A DNA stretch of 58,112 nucleotides from Flavobacteriaceae bacterium (GTDB taxonomy: Bacteria > Bacteroidota > Bacteroidia > Flavobacteriales > Flavobacteriaceae). Numbering within the stretch: position 1 is the first letter of the stretch; each line of letters starts with the position of its first letter. This document shows, in pieces, positions 9,607 through 19,755 of this stretch. The DNA lies in NCBI GenBank assembly GCA_014239275.1, contig JAAZZF010000001.1:1-58112 (forward strand). Reading direction: 5' to 3'. The notes beneath the pieces were generated by a model. The model was not told the origin of the DNA. It did no database searches and saw nothing but the letters and a program-made list of their open reading frames with translations. The translations under genes and the position numbers were made by a program.

Positions 9607-10164
9607 TTATTTAAGCCTACTTGGATTTTTTTTTATAAAAGATTCCCATCCGCTATACTTAGATCCATAATTAATTTTATTAGAATTATAAAAATGGCAT
9701 ACTGCTGCTGCTAGGCCATCTGTTGAATCAAGATTTTTGGGCAACTCTTTAATAGATAATAAGCTCTGAAGCATTTTAGCAACTTGCTCTTTAGAAGCAT
9801 TTCCGTTTCCAGTTATTGCCATTTTTATTTTTTTAGGAGAATATTCTGTTATTGCAATTTCTCTTGAAAGACCTGCAGCCATAGCTACTCCCTGAGCTCT
9901 ACCTAATTTCAACATAGATTGTACATTTTTTCCAAAAAAAGGAGCTTCTATTGCAATTTCATCTGGTTTATGCTCGTCTATCAATTCAATTGTTCTTTCA
10001 AAAATGTGTTTAAGACGTAAGTAATGATCATCATATTTTTTTAATTTCAATTCATTTAATTGTAGAAATTTCATTTTTTTATCGATAACCTTAATCAATC
10101 CAAAACCCATAATTGTTGTTCCTGGGTCAATTCCTAATATTATCCTTTCTTTTTTTGATTCCAA
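9607..10164 (-). CDS. ruvC: Crossover junction endodeoxyribonuclease RuvC
   Basis: ILGIDPGTTIMGFGLI; IAIEAPFFGKNVQSMLKLGRAQGVAMAAG. Confidence 0.95.
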   Translation of the reverse strand: MESKKERIILGIDPGTTIMGFGLIKVIDKKMKFLQLNELKLKKYDDHYLRLKHIFERTIELIDEHKPDEIAIEAPFFGKNVQSMLKLGRAQGVAMAAGLSREIAITEYSPKKIKMAITGNGNASKEQVAKMLQSLLSIKELPKNLDSTDGLAAAVCHFYNSNKINYGSKYSGWESFIKKNPSRLK

Positions 10165-10174
10165 GACCTTTAAA

Positions 10175-10645
10175 TTAATTTGTTTTTATTATTAAAGGCA
10201 ATTCAAACCTTGAGTTTACCTCCACTCCAATATTCGTTTTAATTGCTGGTAATACATTTGACAAATTATTAATAGCATTATACAATATACTGTCAATTAA
10301 TGGAATTTGTTTTCGAACTTTCGAATTAATCTGACTATCATAGAGAGAAATTTTACCATCTTTATCAATTAAAATAGAAATTTTTAAAGTATCATTTAAA
10401 CTATTATTAACTTCAATTTGACTAAAATCAATATTGTCAAAAATAGATTTAGTCAATTTTTGCTGAAAACAAATATTCCTTTCCGATTCAGATTCAATTT
10501 GGTCACATGTAGTAATTGATGGAGGTTCGTCATTTTTATTCCATACCGTTATACTACTTGGAATTATAATTTGCTTTTGATTATAATCATTTTTACATCC
10601 CAACATTAATAAAATTATAAGAAAAAAATTTATTATTTTCATCAC
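10175..10645 (-). CDS. Small lipoprotein, hypothetical (possible TonB-C-like/energy transducer)
   Basis: Lipobox IILLMLGCKN; LKISILIDKDGKISLYDSQI is reminiscent of TonB C-terminal domains. Confidence 0.5.
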   Translation of the reverse strand: MMKIINFFLIILLMLGCKNDYNQKQIIIPSSITVWNKNDEPPSITTCDQIESESERNICFQQKLTKSIFDNIDFSQIEVNNSLNDTLKISILIDKDGKISLYDSQINSKVRKQIPLIDSILYNAINNLSNVLPAIKTNIGVEVNSRFELPLIIKTN

Positions 10646-10697
10646 ATATGTAAATTACAAAAAATTCATATTTATATATTACAATTTTATTTAATTC

Positions 10698-11189
10698 ATG
10701 GACATATTCTTATTAATAATTGGTTTATTATTTTGTATAATTGGTATAATTGGAAGTTTTATTCCTATTATTCCAGGTCCAATTACTAGCTGGATGGGTT
10801 TATTGCTTTTACATTTTACATCATTTGTTCCTATTGAAATTTATTTTCTTATAGGTAGTTTTTTAATTGCTATAACCGTTTTTATATTGGACTTAATAAT
10901 TCCTATAATTGGATTGAAAAAATTAGGTGGAACTAAAAAAGGGCTTGTAGGCGCTACTATTGGCTTGTTAATAGGCTTTTTTTTAGGACCTATTGGAATA
11001 TTAACTGGTCCATTTATAGGAGCTCTTTCGGGCGAATTAATGAATAATTTAAGCTATAAAAAAGCTATTAAAGCATCATTAGGAACATTAATTGGGTTTT
11101 TAGCAGGAATGGCAATGAAATTTACAGTATCATTTATTTTTTTGATAATATATATTCAAAAAGCATTATCATTTGGACATTATATTTAG
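10698..11189 (+). CDS. DUF456-family membrane protein
   Basis: Hydrophobic, Gly-rich: GLLFCIIGIIGSFIPIIPGPITSWMGLLLL; KLGGTKKGLVGATIGLLIGFFLGPIGI. Confidence 0.85.
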   Translation: MDIFLLIIGLLFCIIGIIGSFIPIIPGPITSWMGLLLLHFTSFVPIEIYFLIGSFLIAITVFILDLIIPIIGLKKLGGTKKGLVGATIGLLIGFFLGPIGILTGPFIGALSGELMNNLSYKKAIKASLGTLIGFLAGMAMKFTVSFIFLIIYIQKALSFGHYI

Positions 11190-11195
11190 ATTGTG

Positions 11196-13304
11196 TTAGT
11201 AATATGTAGATCTATTATCAATAATTTCAGCTGATTCTTTTACAGCTTGATATAAAGTGCTATTAACACTTGGTCTGGATGAAAGCAACAGTTGATTCTG
11301 ATATGATGAGTAAGTATCTAAACCACTTGATTTATCTTTTTTTGTGACTTTAATTTTATAAACACCATTTTCACCAATAATAAAATCTGAAATCTGGTCA
11401 ACCTTCAAACCAAATGCATGACCAACTAATAAAGGTTCTCTACCTGCACCACTAATTGTAGCATTTTTTTGATTTAATGCTAAAGCTTTTTTAATTTCAG
11501 TATTATTATTGTTCGCTAAATCCTCTAAAGACTTATTTTTTTTATTTTGTTTAATAATTAATTCTGCTTTCTTTTGATTTCTTACCTTAGGAACTGCGGT
11601 AAAAGTTACATCTTCTACAGATGAAAGTCCTTCTTCTCTTAAATCAGTAACTTGAGCTATTAAATAACCTCCATTAGAAAGATCAAATCTTTTATAAGAA
11701 TTTAATTCAACTTCTTCTGAAAATAACCATTGAACCAATCTTCTTTGATTAGTTAAGCCAGGCAAATTATCATCTAAAATTTTAATATTACTCACTGGTT
11801 TAATCTCATAATTATTTTCTTTAGCCAATTCATTTAGATTTTTATTTTTTGAAAGATTAATTTCAAATTTTGTAGCCAAATTAAAAGTTTTATCACTGGT
11901 GTTTTCTGATGGAATATTTTTAATAGCAATGGAAGCTAAAAGGACCAAGTCTTCTTTAGCTACTATATTTATAACATGAAAACCAAAATCTGTCTCAACA
12001 ACTCCAATAGTTCCTTCTTTTTTTGAAAATACAAAGTCATTAAAAGGCTTAACCATAGCACCTTCTTGGAAAAAACCTAAATCTCCACCACTTGATTTTG
12101 AAGGACCATCGGAAAATTCAAATGCTAATCCAGAAAAAGAATCAGGATTCTTTCTTACTAACTTTAGAATTCTATTGGCTTCTTTTCTAGCTTCTGATTT
12201 AGATCTAGTTATCTCAGGAGAGGCATTTTTAGAGCCTTTAAACGAAATTAAGATATGACTTGCTCTAATATTTCCCCCTTTTTTCTTGTCAAGCATCCTT
12301 GATATTTTAAAATATTCATCATCCAAATATGGGCCATAATTTTGACCTTTATTTAAGTTAAATAAAATATTGGCATCATTATTTGGCAAAGAACCTTTAG
12401 GAACATATATAGAATCGAATTTGATTTCAGAGTTCTGATTAATAAATTCCGTTAAATTTTTAGCAGTTAGCAAACTTGGAATAGTCTCTTCTTGTTTTGA
12501 AATATCATTATATTCTTTTTTTTCAACTAGAAAGCTTTCTAAAAAACTTTTAGTTTCATTTTCATCTTCAATTGAAGGTTTTTCCTCAAATAAAACATAC
12601 TCTATACTTCTAGAAGCATCAATTTTAAAATCAGTGTGATTTGATTTAATATATTTTTGAACATCAGAATTTTTAAGTTTTACCAAACTATCAGGGATAG
12701 AACTATAAGGAATTTGAACATATTCTATATCAACTCTATCATTTTGTAATAAATACTCGAATTCTCCATCTTTATAAGAAAAGTTAATACCAGATGATAT
12801 CAAATCAAAATAAATTTTTTCATTTGATTGACTTTGAAAAATAGATTCTTGTTTTTTCCATTGTTCGTAAGCATCTGGATTAGTTGTTTTATATTCAACA
12901 ATCAAATCAATAAACTTTTCTATTTCAAAAATTTTTGCATCATTTAAAAAACTAGGCTCAGAATTAAAACTTGGATTTTGCGATAAAATATACTCAAGAT
13001 GGTCTTTTCCTGAATCAACACCGCTTAATTCAAATTGATTTTTTAATATTAAGTTTCTAACCGTTTGATCCCAAACGCTATTGACGGCATTCATTCCAGA
13101 TAAATTATAAGATCTTTCTAAGAAATCTACTTGATTCCTAAATTCTTCAATTGACAAATCTTGATCATTTACCATCCCAATTGGATCTTGAGAAGTATAA
13201 CCTTTTCCATCAAAAACTCCAGAAATTACAAAAGCAAATAATGCCATTCCAATTACAGTAATCAAAACAACAGAATTTTTTCTAAGACTTCCTAAAATTG
13301 CCAT
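11196..13304 (-). CDS. Membrane-anchored peptidylprolyl isomerase (PpiD/SurA-like)
   Basis: N-terminal TM (NSVVLITVIGMALFAFVISG), SurA-N region, parvulin domain (IRASHILISFKGSKN...SGGDLGFFQEGAMVKPFNDFVF). Confidence 0.9.
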   Translation of the reverse strand: MAILGSLRKNSVVLITVIGMALFAFVISGVFDGKGYTSQDPIGMVNDQDLSIEEFRNQVDFLERSYNLSGMNAVNSVWDQTVRNLILKNQFELSGVDSGKDHLEYILSQNPSFNSEPSFLNDAKIFEIEKFIDLIVEYKTTNPDAYEQWKKQESIFQSQSNEKIYFDLISSGINFSYKDGEFEYLLQNDRVDIEYVQIPYSSIPDSLVKLKNSDVQKYIKSNHTDFKIDASRSIEYVLFEEKPSIEDENETKSFLESFLVEKKEYNDISKQEETIPSLLTAKNLTEFINQNSEIKFDSIYVPKGSLPNNDANILFNLNKGQNYGPYLDDEYFKISRMLDKKKGGNIRASHILISFKGSKNASPEITRSKSEARKEANRILKLVRKNPDSFSGLAFEFSDGPSKSSGGDLGFFQEGAMVKPFNDFVFSKKEGTIGVVETDFGFHVINIVAKEDLVLLASIAIKNIPSENTSDKTFNLATKFEINLSKNKNLNELAKENNYEIKPVSNIKILDDNLPGLTNQRRLVQWLFSEEVELNSYKRFDLSNGGYLIAQVTDLREEGLSSVEDVTFTAVPKVRNQKKAELIIKQNKKNKSLEDLANNNNTEIKKALALNQKNATISGAGREPLLVGHAFGLKVDQISDFIIGENGVYKIKVTKKDKSSGLDTYSSYQNQLLLSSRPSVNSTLYQAVKESAEIIDNRSTYY

Positions 13305-13372
13305 AATATTTTTTTTGTAGCAAACGAAAATACAATATCCTTATCAATTAAAAAAAAAGACCTGTATTTAAT

Positions 13373-14641
13373 TTAATTTAGGACTTTTAACTCTATAGTT
13401 TCAATTTTAGTATCAGTTACATCTCTAACTATAAATTCAAATGAAGAAATCTTAAGAACTTCTCCACTCTCAGGAATATCCTGTGTATTATGAACAATAA
13501 AACCACCTAAAGTTTCATATTGATCATTCTCCGGAATATTTAATTTATACTTGTCATTTAGATAATCTACCTCTAATCTTGCTGAAAAAAGAAATGAGTT
13601 AGAATTGATTTTCTTTTCTAAAAATTTAGTTAAATCATGTTCATCCTCAATTTCTCCAAACAATTCTTCAATTATATCCTCAATAGTAATAATTCCTGAA
13701 GTACCACCATATTCATCAATAACAACAGCAATACTAATTTGTTTTCTTGTTAGAAGGTTTAAAACATCATTAATTAGCATTGATTCAGGAATAAATTCTA
13801 CAGAATGAATAAATGATTTAATATTTTTTGGCTGGTTAAACATATCCTGTAAACTTATATAACCAACTATGTGATCAATATTTTCTCTGTGAATCAAAAT
13901 TTTAGATAATCCGTGTTCAATAAATTTATTTTTTATTTCAGATGAAAAACTATACCTGTCTACAGAAATAATTTCAGCTCTAGGAACCATAACTTCTCTA
14001 GCCCTTACATTAGAAAATTCCAAAGCATTTTGAAAAATTTGAATTTCTGAATCCATATTTTTTATTTGAGAATCATTGGCCAATTCTTCATTAATATAAT
14101 CTCCCAGTTCATCTTTACTGAAGACTATACGTATCTCATCTTCTTTAGTTTTAAAATATTTCCTTAAAACACTATTGGAAATATAATTTAATACATAGGT
14201 AATTGGACTAAGTAAAATATAAAAAACATAAGAAGGAAAAGACAGATATTTTAAGAATCTATTTGCATAAATTTGAAATAAAACTTTAGGTATAAATTCT
14301 GCTGTAATTAAAATCACAAAAGTTGAAATTATTGTTTGGTAAAATATATATATAAAATCTAAAGACTTGGAGCTGTCTATTTCAGGAAAAAGTAACTCAA
14401 GGATTAATTTTCCTGAAAAAAGGCCATATACAACTAATGCAATATTATTACCGAGTAGCATAGTTGCGATAAATTTTGATGGAGAATAAGTTATTTTTTT
14501 TAAAATATTAGAAAAAAATCCATTTTGTTTTTTTTCGATTTCTAAATAAATTTTATTTGAAGAAACATATGCGATCTCCATTCCAGAAAAGAAAGCTGAA
14601 AAAATAATTGAAATTAAGATAACGGCTATTTGTAAATCCAT
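13373..14641 (-). CDS. Hemolysin/CNNM-CorC family transporter with CBS domains (GldE-like)
   Basis: DUF21-type TM region (FSAFFSGMEIAYVSSNK), CBS pair (VRAREVMVPRAEIISVD), IDEYGGTSGIITIEDIIEELFGEIEDEHD. Confidence 0.88.
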   Translation of the reverse strand: MDLQIAVILISIIFSAFFSGMEIAYVSSNKIYLEIEKKQNGFFSNILKKITYSPSKFIATMLLGNNIALVVYGLFSGKLILELLFPEIDSSKSLDFIYIFYQTIISTFVILITAEFIPKVLFQIYANRFLKYLSFPSYVFYILLSPITYVLNYISNSVLRKYFKTKEDEIRIVFSKDELGDYINEELANDSQIKNMDSEIQIFQNALEFSNVRAREVMVPRAEIISVDRYSFSSEIKNKFIEHGLSKILIHRENIDHIVGYISLQDMFNQPKNIKSFIHSVEFIPESMLINDVLNLLTRKQISIAVVIDEYGGTSGIITIEDIIEELFGEIEDEHDLTKFLEKKINSNSFLFSARLEVDYLNDKYKLNIPENDQYETLGGFIVHNTQDIPESGEVLKISSFEFIVRDVTDTKIETIELKVLN

Positions 14642-14646
14642 TAAAT

Positions 14647-14835
14647 TTATTTATTTCTTTTTTCAAATTTTTTTCTATAGAATCTTCTAAAAAAAAACAT
14701 AAATAAAGACACCAAAGCAAAAATTAGTAAAATATTCTTCCTGTTAGGCTCATCATTTGATCCAAAAAAATAATCTGTTGAAGCAATAATAAAAATTAAT
14801 AAATAAACTATTTCTGATATTTTTCTAATTTTCAT
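14647..14835 (-). CDS. Small two-TM protein, hypothetical
   Basis: 62 aa with two hydrophobic segments between lptC and the CNNM gene; conserved-position small ORF. Confidence 0.55.
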   Translation of the reverse strand: MKIRKISEIVYLLIFIIASTDYFFGSNDEPNRKNILLIFALVSLFMFFFRRFYRKKFEKRNK

Positions 14836-15382
14836 TAATTAAAGTTTCGTTTTCTTCAACCATAACTTTACCATCCAATTCACCAGTATTAAATATAGTA
14901 AATGATCTATTTGCATCTAATCTTTTAGCAATAATATCATAATCTATATTTTTAAAACTAAATTTTTCTTCTGTAAAAAGCCATTCTTGTTCAGGATCCC
15001 AATAAAGTTGAGAGGTTTTTAATTCTGATCCATCATGAATATTAATAATAACATCCCCAACCAAATCAACAATATTAGTTTTGTTGTATGTAATAGCGTA
15101 ATTTGATGAAACTACAGTTGCATTTTTATTTTTATCAAAAAAAGTAATTTCTATTCCATTTGGAAATTCAGAGTATGGAAATTCTTGATTTGTAAAATCT
15201 TTATTTATTGGAGATGTTAATACCGCCTTAACTTTAGCTGAATCAGTATAGATTAATTTTATATTTTCAGCAATTCCGATAGGAATATTATCATAATTAT
15301 TAATATTTTTTATTTCCTGAAAATTGTCTTCACAAGAAAAAAAACAAAAAATAATTAAAATGAAGAATTTAAACCAATTCAT
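14825..15382 (-). CDS. lptC: LPS export ABC transporter periplasmic protein LptC-like lipoprotein
   Basis: Lipobox FCFFSCEDN; LptC-like pattern (ITFFDKNKNATVVSSNYAITYNKTNIVDLVGDVIINIHDGSELKTSQLYWDPEQEWLFTEEKF). Confidence 0.85.
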   Translation of the reverse strand: MNWFKFFILIIFCFFSCEDNFQEIKNINNYDNIPIGIAENIKLIYTDSAKVKAVLTSPINKDFTNQEFPYSEFPNGIEITFFDKNKNATVVSSNYAITYNKTNIVDLVGDVIINIHDGSELKTSQLYWDPEQEWLFTEEKFSFKNIDYDIIAKRLDANRSFTIFNTGELDGKVMVEENETLINEN

Positions 15383-15385
15383 TAT

Positions 15386-16771
15386 TTAAAGGGAAGGAAC
15401 TGTAATACTTTTACCAATCCAACATTTTATAGAAATAGTTTGACCAGATCTTCCTTCAGTAAAAATATCTGTTTTGGATGGAGCTCTCCCTTCATAACTT
15501 ACAGCTGTTTTCTTAGCAGTTCTTCTAACAGATGCATCTACGGCTGCTGCCTTTCTAGCTTCTTTTGCAGCTAACCAATATATCGCTCTTTTTTCAAATT
15601 GAGTATTACCACAGTTATTAGCACTTGCAGCATATAGATTAGCAATTAATAAATATGCTCTTCCAGCAGAAGGTTGAAACTTAAGTGCTTTATTTGCATA
15701 GCTTCTTGATTTACTATATTGTCTTGACTTTTTAAATTTTAAAGCAATTTTATATAATGTCTTAGCTTTTTTAAGATTATCGGTTTCTAATTCAATAGAC
15801 TCATTATAATATTGAATTGCAGTTTTAGAATCACCCTTCTTATCATTTAACAAGCCTAAATAATAAGCAGAATTAGCAGAAGGGTTTAATTCGTGCAAAG
15901 CCTCTACTAATTCAACAAATAATGGATCATCTGAACAATCTTTACTGTCCATTCTACTTGCTGCTCTGTTTAACCAAACTGAATTTGACTTAAATTTATC
16001 GAAATTCTTTCTATATAAAGGAATTAAATTTTCACATGTAGATTCTTTAGCAATTATAGCATTTAAATTATTCAAATAAGTTGAACAAGCTATCATGTTT
16101 ACTTCATAAACTCTTTTATTTTTAGCCTCCCTACTTGATAGTGGGTCATCATTTTCTTCTTTTTTTATAAGTGCATCTAACTTAGAAGTATAAACATCCA
16201 TTTCTAATTCAAATTTTTCAGTCAATTCTTCATATTTTTCAAATAATGATTCTAAAGAAACAGATGAGTTTCCAGCTTTGTAAAGGTTAAAATAAATTTT
16301 AAAGTAATTGTATAAACCTTTTGGAGAAGTAAAACTTCCTGGATCTATTTTAAATGCTTCATCATAAACATCATAAATCTCCTTAGGATCAGTTAGCTTA
16401 TAATCTAGCATAGATTGTGCTTTAATTGCTAGGATTTTACCTGTTTGTTGCTTCCCAGATTTTAATTTTGAAAAATATTTTAACCATTCATCATAAAGGT
16501 CTAAAAGATCTTCTTCATATTGATCTTTATCATTCCCTTGACTATTTTTAATATAAAACTTTAAAATTCTTTCTCCATAAACATATATTGCAGAATTAAT
16601 GTCAGGACATTCACCTCTTACTTTAAGCCAAGGTTCATACGCAGCATCATAATTTTTAACTTTTGCATACTCTGCAAATATTGAAAGGTTAGAAAAACAT
16701 TCTTCCTTAGATTGACTATAGCAGTTTAAGTTAAAAAATATTAATAAACAATAGATGACTAAATTTTTCAT
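15386..16771 (-). CDS. Tetratricopeptide-repeat secreted protein
   Basis: Signal peptide and TPR-like repeats (SAYYLGLLNDKKGDSKTAIQYYNESIELE; SRSYANKALKFQPSAGRAYLLIANLYA). Confidence 0.8.
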   Translation of the reverse strand: MKNLVIYCLLIFFNLNCYSQSKEECFSNLSIFAEYAKVKNYDAAYEPWLKVRGECPDINSAIYVYGERILKFYIKNSQGNDKDQYEEDLLDLYDEWLKYFSKLKSGKQQTGKILAIKAQSMLDYKLTDPKEIYDVYDEAFKIDPGSFTSPKGLYNYFKIYFNLYKAGNSSVSLESLFEKYEELTEKFELEMDVYTSKLDALIKKEENDDPLSSREAKNKRVYEVNMIACSTYLNNLNAIIAKESTCENLIPLYRKNFDKFKSNSVWLNRAASRMDSKDCSDDPLFVELVEALHELNPSANSAYYLGLLNDKKGDSKTAIQYYNESIELETDNLKKAKTLYKIALKFKKSRQYSKSRSYANKALKFQPSAGRAYLLIANLYAASANNCGNTQFEKRAIYWLAAKEARKAAAVDASVRRTAKKTAVSYEGRAPSKTDIFTEGRSGQTISIKCWIGKSITVPSL

Positions 16772-16852
16772 TATTATATTATAAAAATCAAACTTAATAT
16801 TTGATTATTAGACATTTACATTCAATATTACTCAAAAATGAAGCCAAATTTA

Positions 16853-18109
16853 TCAATTATACTTGTTTTTTACAAACCAGCGATCATTTAAAGTCAATCC
16901 TAATCTAACACTAAAGAATTTTTCCTTAATCAATCCAGCATTTGTTGTCCCTCTTTTTCCAACTTCAAAACCAAAATTAATATTTTGAAAACCTTGAAAT
17001 GGTAAGCCTAATCCAAAGTTTATTCCATATTCATTAATAGATTGATTCTGAATATGAAGGCCTGTTTTTTCTATTCTCATTCCAACTCTATAAACAATCC
17101 TACTAAAATAGCTTGTAAAAGAATCATAATTTGGAATAAAAAACCCTCCTAATGAAATCTTTGAAGCTTCCTTATATTCAACATTTTTTAAATTGAATAA
17201 TTTATTTTCAAATCCACCTCCATTAGTTTTAGTATAATCAAATCCAACAAACCATTTTGTTTCTTTCCCAACTCCTAAGCCAAAGGAATTCGAAGCAGGA
17301 ATAGTAATTTTTGTTTCATTTAAATTTAAAGCTGTTAAATCAATTTCTTGACTGTCTCCTCCAAAAGATCCATCTCCAGGAATTGTATATAAAATTTGAG
17401 AATTTTTTGACGAAAGTTTTGAATGGGGCTTAAAGATGTAACTTGCATGTAAAGTCAAATCATTTGAAATTTTTTCTCTAAAAAGAGTTGAATAAACAAA
17501 ATTAACTCCACTAAGTGAAGAGTTGCTTTCAACTTTTGTATATAATTCTATGCCTTCTAAAATCCTTGAATTAGAATGTTCTAAAGTTCCAAATTCATAA
17601 TTTGCAGAAATTCCAAGTCTTATTTTTTTAAAAGCTTTAAATCCAAAAGTTAGAAATGCTGTATTAACTCCTCCATTACCCTCATATCTATCAATTTGTT
17701 TAGGAGATTTAGATTCATCTGTACTTTGTAAAAGATAACCAACAGATGATTTAGGAATAATTCCAAAACCAAAAACAAGATGATTTGTAGGTACTGTAAC
17801 TGCTAGATAATTAACGTTGGCAGTGCTCGTATTTTCATTTGAATTCTCTGAACTTAATCTAGAGCTGTTATAATCAACTCCAACTGAATAATTAACAAGT
17901 TCAATTTCAGAGTATGCTGCTGGATTTGTAAGGTTTAAATGAATACTATCACTGTAAACATTTAATCCTCCCATAGATCTATTTTCAATAGTCCCTTTAA
18001 AAGTGTTTTCTCCAATACCATAAAAAGAATAAGGTGATAGACTTCCAGATTGACTAAAAACAATTGATGTTGTAAAAATTAAAAAAATAGCTTGAATATA
18101 TTTTTTCAT
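16853..18109 (-). CDS. Outer-membrane beta-barrel protein
   Basis: Signal peptide plus SLSPYSFYGIGENTFKG...RSMGGLNVYSDSIHLNLTNPAAYS and alternating beta-strand pattern. Confidence 0.75.
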   Translation of the reverse strand: MKKYIQAIFLIFTTSIVFSQSGSLSPYSFYGIGENTFKGTIENRSMGGLNVYSDSIHLNLTNPAAYSEIELVNYSVGVDYNSSRLSSENSNENTSTANVNYLAVTVPTNHLVFGFGIIPKSSVGYLLQSTDESKSPKQIDRYEGNGGVNTAFLTFGFKAFKKIRLGISANYEFGTLEHSNSRILEGIELYTKVESNSSLSGVNFVYSTLFREKISNDLTLHASYIFKPHSKLSSKNSQILYTIPGDGSFGGDSQEIDLTALNLNETKITIPASNSFGLGVGKETKWFVGFDYTKTNGGGFENKLFNLKNVEYKEASKISLGGFFIPNYDSFTSYFSRIVYRVGMRIEKTGLHIQNQSINEYGINFGLGLPFQGFQNINFGFEVGKRGTTNAGLIKEKFFSVRLGLTLNDRWFVKNKYN

Positions 18110-18831
18110 TATTTTTTATTCAATTCAATTAAAAAGTTGAGTCCCAATATGAGAAAATTTGAATTCGCAAAGATGCTATTTTTTATCCTATTGAACAAGA
18201 ATTTAGAATCTCCCCCTGTTAAAATTATCCTAATTTCTTTAAACTGACTTTTATATTTATCTATAGCACTATTTAACTCCCCTACAATTCCATTAATTAT
18301 ACCTGAATGAATTGAATCTTCAGTGTTTCTTCCAATAAAATAATCAATTTCTTTAGGGTTTATTAATGGAAGATTCGCAGTATATCTATTTAAAGATTTA
18401 TATCTCATGCTTAAACCAGGTGAAATACTACCTCCAAGATACTCGTTTTTACTATTTAAAAAATCAAAAGTTATACACGAACCTAAATCAATTAATAAAA
18501 CATTTTCTTTAGGATATTCTTTAGAAGCATTACTAACAAGAGCTATTCTGTCTTTTCCTAAAGTATTTTTAGTTTGATAACAATTTTTAAATGGAACTTT
18601 AAGGGATGAATTAAATTTAATTAAGTTAGTTTTATTAGATAATAATTCTATTAATTTATTGTTAGATTCTGAAACATTTGAAGCTATTGAATGAGTAATA
18701 GGGGTTTTATCTAAAATTGATTTAATATTTGAATAATATTCCCGATTAAATTCATAATAATTAATAAGATTATTATTTTTAAAAATACCTGCTTTTAAAA
18801 AGCTATTACCTATATCTAGGGCTAAATTCAA
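18109..18831 (-). CDS. coaX: Type III pantothenate kinase
   Basis: LALDIGNSFLKAGIF; GKDRIALVSNA; VLLIDLGSCITFDF; GGSISPGLSMRYKSL; ILTGGDS. Confidence 0.95.
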   Translation of the reverse strand: MNLALDIGNSFLKAGIFKNNNLINYYEFNREYYSNIKSILDKTPITHSIASNVSESNNKLIELLSNKTNLIKFNSSLKVPFKNCYQTKNTLGKDRIALVSNASKEYPKENVLLIDLGSCITFDFLNSKNEYLGGSISPGLSMRYKSLNRYTANLPLINPKEIDYFIGRNTEDSIHSGIINGIVGELNSAIDKYKSQFKEIRIILTGGDSKFLFNRIKNSIFANSNFLILGLNFLIELNKK

Positions 18832-18879
18832 ATGCTCATTATTAAATGGTAAAAATACACAAGATTTTTTACATGATTT

Positions 18880-18910
18880 TTTGTTGCTCTAATAAAACAA
18901 ATTATATTTG
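18880..18910 (+). promoter_or_regulatory. Bacteroidota sigma-A promoter of tRNA-Phe: TTTG-N19-TATATTTG
   Basis: TTTG at 18880-18883, exactly 19-nt spacer, TATATTTG at 18903-18910; tRNA starts at 18932. Confidence 0.8.
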
Positions 18911-18931
18911 CTCATCTAAAAAACTAGCTAT

Positions 18932-19004
18932 GGTACCTTAGCTCAGTTGGTAGAGCAAAGGACTGAAAATCCTTGTGTCCGCAGTTCGATTCTGCGAGGT
19001 ACCA
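18932..19004 (+). tRNA. tRNA-Phe (anticodon GAA)
   Basis: GGTACCTTAGCTCAGTTGGTAGAGCAAAGGACTGAAAATCCTTGTGTCCGCAGTTCGATTCTGCGAGGTACCA; complete cloverleaf, anticodon loop CTGAAAA. Confidence 0.97.
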
Positions 19005-19006
19005 CA

Positions 19007-19043
19007 TAAAAACCCTATTTAAAAAACAAAATAGGGTTTTTTA
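19007..19043. terminator. Intrinsic terminator after tRNA-Phe
   Basis: Hairpin AAAAACCCTATTT...AAATAGGGTTTTTT with a T-run. Confidence 0.85.
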
Positions 19044-19047
19044 TTTT

Positions 19048-19752
19048 CTATGAAATAAGATTTCCTTCTTTATCCCAAATAGCAGTATCATTTCTCTTAG
19101 ATTGATCTATGCATTTATCCAACCAATCTTTATCATATGATAGCCCATACTGATCTAATATGTTTTGAGGAACACCATCCCAAACATTTGGAGTATTTCC
19201 TTTATATCCTAATTCCTTAATGCCAACTTCTGACGTAAAATAACCAGTCATAGTCAAGTTTCTTAATAAATTAAACCATTGCACAGGTTCAGGAAGATCA
19301 TTCATGTTTTTGTTTGGATCATAATAGGCAATTTCATCTAATATTTCTTTCTGTGAGGAATTATTAATATCTACAAATAAATTATTAAATCTATTTTTGC
19401 TTTCATTATTAATCCATGAGAGCCCTTTCCTTAGAGGTTCTTGATATGATGGAATATCTTTTGCCATAAATTCTATTAATTGAACAACTTCAGCTTCTTT
19501 AATTGATCCAAAATCATTTGGGGGTAGGATTAAGTTACATAATTTGTCTAAAGTTAGTAGCTCATCATTTGAAAAAAACTCTTGTTCAAAGAGTTTGTCA
19601 TCATAAAGTTTTTCTTCAGGTGTTCTTCCATATTCATATCTTGTAAGAGATCTTGCAATTTTTTCTCTTGACACATCATAACATGATTCAAGAAAAATAC
19701 TTGCACCAAATGATGCTAAAGTCATATTTTTAATTGAATCTCTTCTTTTCAT
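19048..19752 (-). CDS. Gluconate 2-dehydrogenase subunit 3 family protein
   Basis: Tat-like N-terminus (MKRRDSIKNMTLASFGAS); FFSNDELLTLDKLCNLILPPNDFGSIKEAEVVQLIEFM; located beside a GMC oxidoreductase. Confidence 0.88.
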   Translation of the reverse strand: MKRRDSIKNMTLASFGASIFLESCYDVSREKIARSLTRYEYGRTPEEKLYDDKLFEQEFFSNDELLTLDKLCNLILPPNDFGSIKEAEVVQLIEFMAKDIPSYQEPLRKGLSWINNESKNRFNNLFVDINNSSQKEILDEIAYYDPNKNMNDLPEPVQWFNLLRNLTMTGYFTSEVGIKELGYKGNTPNVWDGVPQNILDQYGLSYDKDWLDKCIDQSKRNDTAIWDKEGNLIS

Positions 19753-19755
19753 TTT

